Shown here: in pieces, positions 6,769-8,103 of the stretch
Position numbering within the stretch: the first letter of the stretch is position 1
Layout: every line of letters begins with the position of its first letter
Assembly: GCA_002393965.1 (NCBI GenBank)
Contig: DGSL01000006.1
Coordinates: forward strand, 75,252 to 83,354
Length of the DNA stretch: 8,103 nt
Reading direction: 5' to 3'
From: Bacteroidales bacterium UBA4363
GTDB taxonomy: Bacteria; Bacteroidota; Bacteroidia; Bacteroidales; Paludibacteraceae
Notes under the pieces: generated by a model
Seen by the model: only the letters and a program-made list of their open reading frames with translations
Told to the model about the DNA's origin: nothing
The model's database searches: none
Position numbers and translations under genes: made by a program

Positions 6769-7284
6769 ATGAACGACACCTGTAAACGTCTGTTATTACT
6801 GCTGATCCCGCTCTTCCTGCTTGCCGGGTGCAGAGTCTCCTACCAATTCAACGGAGCCTCCATTGACTACTCCCGTACGCGCACTATCTCGTTCCGCGAC
6901 TTCACCAACAATGCCCCGTTGGTCTATCCTCAGTTGGCTCCCATGTTCAATGAAAGCCTGAAGGACCTATTCTCCCGACAGACCAAGCTCTCGCAAGTAC
7001 GCGAAAACGGCGATGTATCCTTTGAGGGCGAGATAACCGGCTATGACATCACCCCGATGTCAATCGGGGACGACGCCATTGCCGCCGAGACACGCCTCAC
7101 CATCACCGTCAACGTTCGGTATCGTAACAAGGCTCAACCGGACAAAGACTTCGAGCGAAAATTCTCCGCCTTCCGCAACTTCAGCAACACGCGCACCCTG
7201 ACGCAAGTTCAGGCGGAGGTAAGTCAGGAGATTGTCGATGAACTTGTCGAGACGATATTCAACCAGACCATGGCAGACTGGTAA
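6769..7284 (+). CDS. lptE: LptE family outer-membrane lipoprotein for LPS assembly
   Basis: This 171-residue lipoprotein has a short N-terminus with Lys6 and Arg7, a Leu-rich hydrophobic stretch (8-19) and a lipobox LLAGC whose Cys21 would be acylated. The mature part opens with VSYQFNGASIDY (23-34), followed by ISFRDFTNNAPLVYPQLAP (40-58) and GEITGYDITPM (87-97), blocks I recognise from Bacteroidetes LptE proteins. LptE plugs the LptD barrel and helps place lipopolysaccharide in the outer leaflet of the outer membrane. Length is normal for the Bacteroidetes type. It lies 34 bp after the regulator with an A-rich spacer and no separate promoter that I can identify, so it should be on the regulator transcript. 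The spacer can form a weak 5-bp hairpin (6735-6739 with 6762-6766). A 6-bp hairpin at 7311-7325 beyond the stop has no T-run and is not a convincing terminator. Confidence 0.9.
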   Translation: MNDTCKRLLLLLIPLFLLAGCRVSYQFNGASIDYSRTRTISFRDFTNNAPLVYPQLAPMFNESLKDLFSRQTKLSQVRENGDVSFEGEITGYDITPMSIGDDAIAAETRLTITVNVRYRNKAQPDKDFERKFSAFRNFSNTRTLTQVQAEVSQEIVDELVETIFNQTMADW

Positions 7285-7310
7285 GACTTTTCTTTGACAG
7301 GGAAAGAGAA

Positions 7311-7325
7311 GATGGCATCGCCATC
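7311..7325. other. Small hairpin downstream of lptE
   Basis: GATGGC and GCCATC form a perfect 6-bp stem with a 3-base loop (7317-7319), 26 bp after the lptE stop. No T-run follows on the plus strand, so it does not qualify as an intrinsic terminator. It might protect the mRNA 3' end. Confidence 0.35.
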
Positions 7326-7336
7326 AGCGATATAAA

Positions 7337-7539
7337 GGGAACTTCTAAAAATTCCTCGTTCATTTAATTATTTTTATTCGGGACTATCTTCTATGAACTC
7401 TTTCGTAAATTATGGATATTACTTGCATCTGCTTGATTGTCAATCGGTCACAATGCCCCGCATTGCTCCTTCGCTCCGCACAAGCATCTGCTAAACAAAA
7501 TCTTCAGAATTTACTGAAAGACCATTTTTAGAAGTACCC
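7337..7539. mobile_element. MITE-like insertion, 203 bp, with TAAA duplication
   Basis: The left end GGGAACTTCTAAAAAT (7337-7352) and the right end ATTTTTAGAAGTACCC (7524-7539) are 16-bp inverted repeats with one mismatch (7340 against 7536). TAAA flanks both sides (7333-7336 and 7540-7543), as a target-site duplication would. The inside is AT-rich and too short for a transposase. Its longest notable frame is 39 codons (7412-7531) with its stop inside the right inverted repeat. A non-autonomous element moved by a full insertion sequence elsewhere in the genome is the simplest explanation. The four-base duplication and GGG ends do not let me name a family with confidence. It sits between lptE and secG and upstream of the secG promoter. 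Confidence 0.7.
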
Positions 7540-7628
7540 TAAACAGAAAACGACGTTGAAGCATCCTGAAAGCGGTTCAGTGAGAATTATCATTTCCCGT
7601 CTTCCAACTGCATTTTAAAAAAAATGTT

Positions 7629-7636
7629 TATATTTG
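7629..7636 (+). promoter_or_regulatory. Probable secG promoter (-7 box)
   Basis: TATATTTG is a perfect match to TAnnTTTG and is followed by C, as in many Bacteroidota promoters. The start would be near 7642 with a 35-nt leader. No good TTTG is found 19-21 bases upstream. Instead there is an AT-rich inverted repeat CATTTT/AAAATG (7611-7616, 7621-7626). The box lies 90 bp outside the MITE-like element, so secG need not depend on it. Confidence 0.6.
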
Positions 7637-7676
7637 CACTTCCATTATAGAGAACTAACTATCACACAACCGTATC

Positions 7677-7970
7677 ATGTTTGGTTTTTTAATCGCATTA
7701 ATTGTTATTGCATCTATTCTCCTCATTGTTATTGTATTGGCACAGAACCCTAAGGGTGGAGGTCTTGCACAGGGATTCTCCGGTGGTTCGCAGTTCATGG
7801 GTGTAGAGGGCACCAATAAATTTCTCTCCAACACCACATGGGGTCTGGTAGGCTTCATTGCGCTTGCGAGCATTCTGTCCACGAGTCTCAATCCAAACAG
7901 GTCAGCTGAGGAGCAGGCACCGCAGCAGATAGAGCAGCCTGTTCAGGCTCCTTCGACCCCTGCCCAGTAA
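7677..7970 (+). CDS. secG: Preprotein translocase subunit SecG
   Basis: This 97-residue inner-membrane protein is the SecG subunit of the SecYEG channel, which aids SecA-driven export. It shows two membrane helices (about 3-22 and 53-70) joined by the conserved loop LAQNPKGGGLAQGFSGGSQF (21-40), then GVEGTNKFLSNTTW (42-55), the SecG signature region. The C-terminal 25 residues are rich in Gln, Pro and Ala, common in Bacteroidetes SecG but with no known role. The gene has its own -7 box and is separated from lptE by 392 bp including the MITE-like element. A terminator-like hairpin follows 40 bp after the stop. Confidence 0.93.
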   Translation: MFGFLIALIVIASILLIVIVLAQNPKGGGLAQGFSGGSQFMGVEGTNKFLSNTTWGLVGFIALASILSTSLNPNRSAEEQAPQQIEQPVQAPSTPAQ

Positions 7971-8009
7971 GGATACGGGAGGGATACCGGCAAGACAAAG
8001 AAAAAAGAA

Positions 8010-8050
8010 AAGGCGGGAGGCTGACGGATAAAACCGGAAGTTCCCGCCTT
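8010..8050. terminator. Terminator-like hairpin after secG
   Basis: A perfect 9-bp stem AAGGCGGGA (8010-8018) and TCCCGCCTT (8042-8050) encloses 23 bases with a possible inner CGG/CCG stem (8025-8027, 8034-8036). After it the plus strand reads AATTAATATA, a poor tail. On the minus strand it is followed by a long T-rich run (complement of about 7996-8011). It may therefore serve secG weakly and a minus-strand gene beyond the right edge better. Confidence 0.55.
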
Positions 8051-8103
8051 AATTAATATAAGGGAAGAGAGCATCCCCGTTCATTTTCAATAGGCCTTTT
8101 TTG

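Noticed and set aside
7566..7580. CTGAA/TTCAG hairpin upstream of secG as a regulatory structure
   Set aside because: The stem is five bases with a five-base loop, lies upstream of the expected transcript start, and is short enough to occur by chance.

Overview
The window looks like chromosomal DNA of a Bacteroidota bacterium, most probably order Bacteroidales and possibly Prevotellaceae. Three things support this. The genes upstream of which a promoter can be read carry the Bacteroidota -7 box TAnnTTTG (570-577, 5400-5407, 7629-7636) rather than an E. coli -10 box. The LptE is of the short Bacteroidetes type. No start codon needs a strong Shine-Dalgarno sequence. The genus is inferred, not shown.

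Layout. Positions 1-406 hold no convincing gene. They contain a tandem, strongly palindromic repeat array (33-221), a 22-bp direct repeat and a clear terminator hairpin. Positions 407-642 are a leader carrying a promoter. Then come two plus-strand genes overlapping by ATGA: a PcrA/UvrD-type helicase (643-2985) and queH, the last enzyme of queuosine synthesis (2982-3614). The 3' end of queH overlaps by 65 bp the end of a minus-strand gene for an exported GHL10 (DUF187) glycosidase-like protein (3550-5199). A 242-bp divergent spacer separates that gene from a plus-strand gene for a sigma-54-type enhancer-binding regulator (5442-6734), followed 34 bp later by the outer-membrane lipoprotein gene lptE (6769-7284). 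A 392-bp gap follows. It holds a 203-bp insertion with near-perfect 16-bp terminal inverted repeats and a TAAA duplication, which looks like a MITE. Then comes secG with its own promoter (7677-7970) and a terminator-like hairpin.

How the genes fit together. Most are housekeeping or envelope genes: DNA repair and replication (PcrA), tRNA modification (QueH), cell-wall or glycan processing (GHL10), LPS export (LptE) and protein export (SecG). The regulator and lptE probably share one transcript. The regulator promoter carries an 8-bp inverted repeat across its -7 box and probable transcription start, which suggests autoregulation or control by another factor.

I found no CRISPR array, phage, defence island or clearly new multi-gene system. 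The best candidates for something undescribed are the covarying hairpin array at the left, the MITE-like insertion before secG, and the regulator, which has a GAFTDA loop and a coiled-coil linker.
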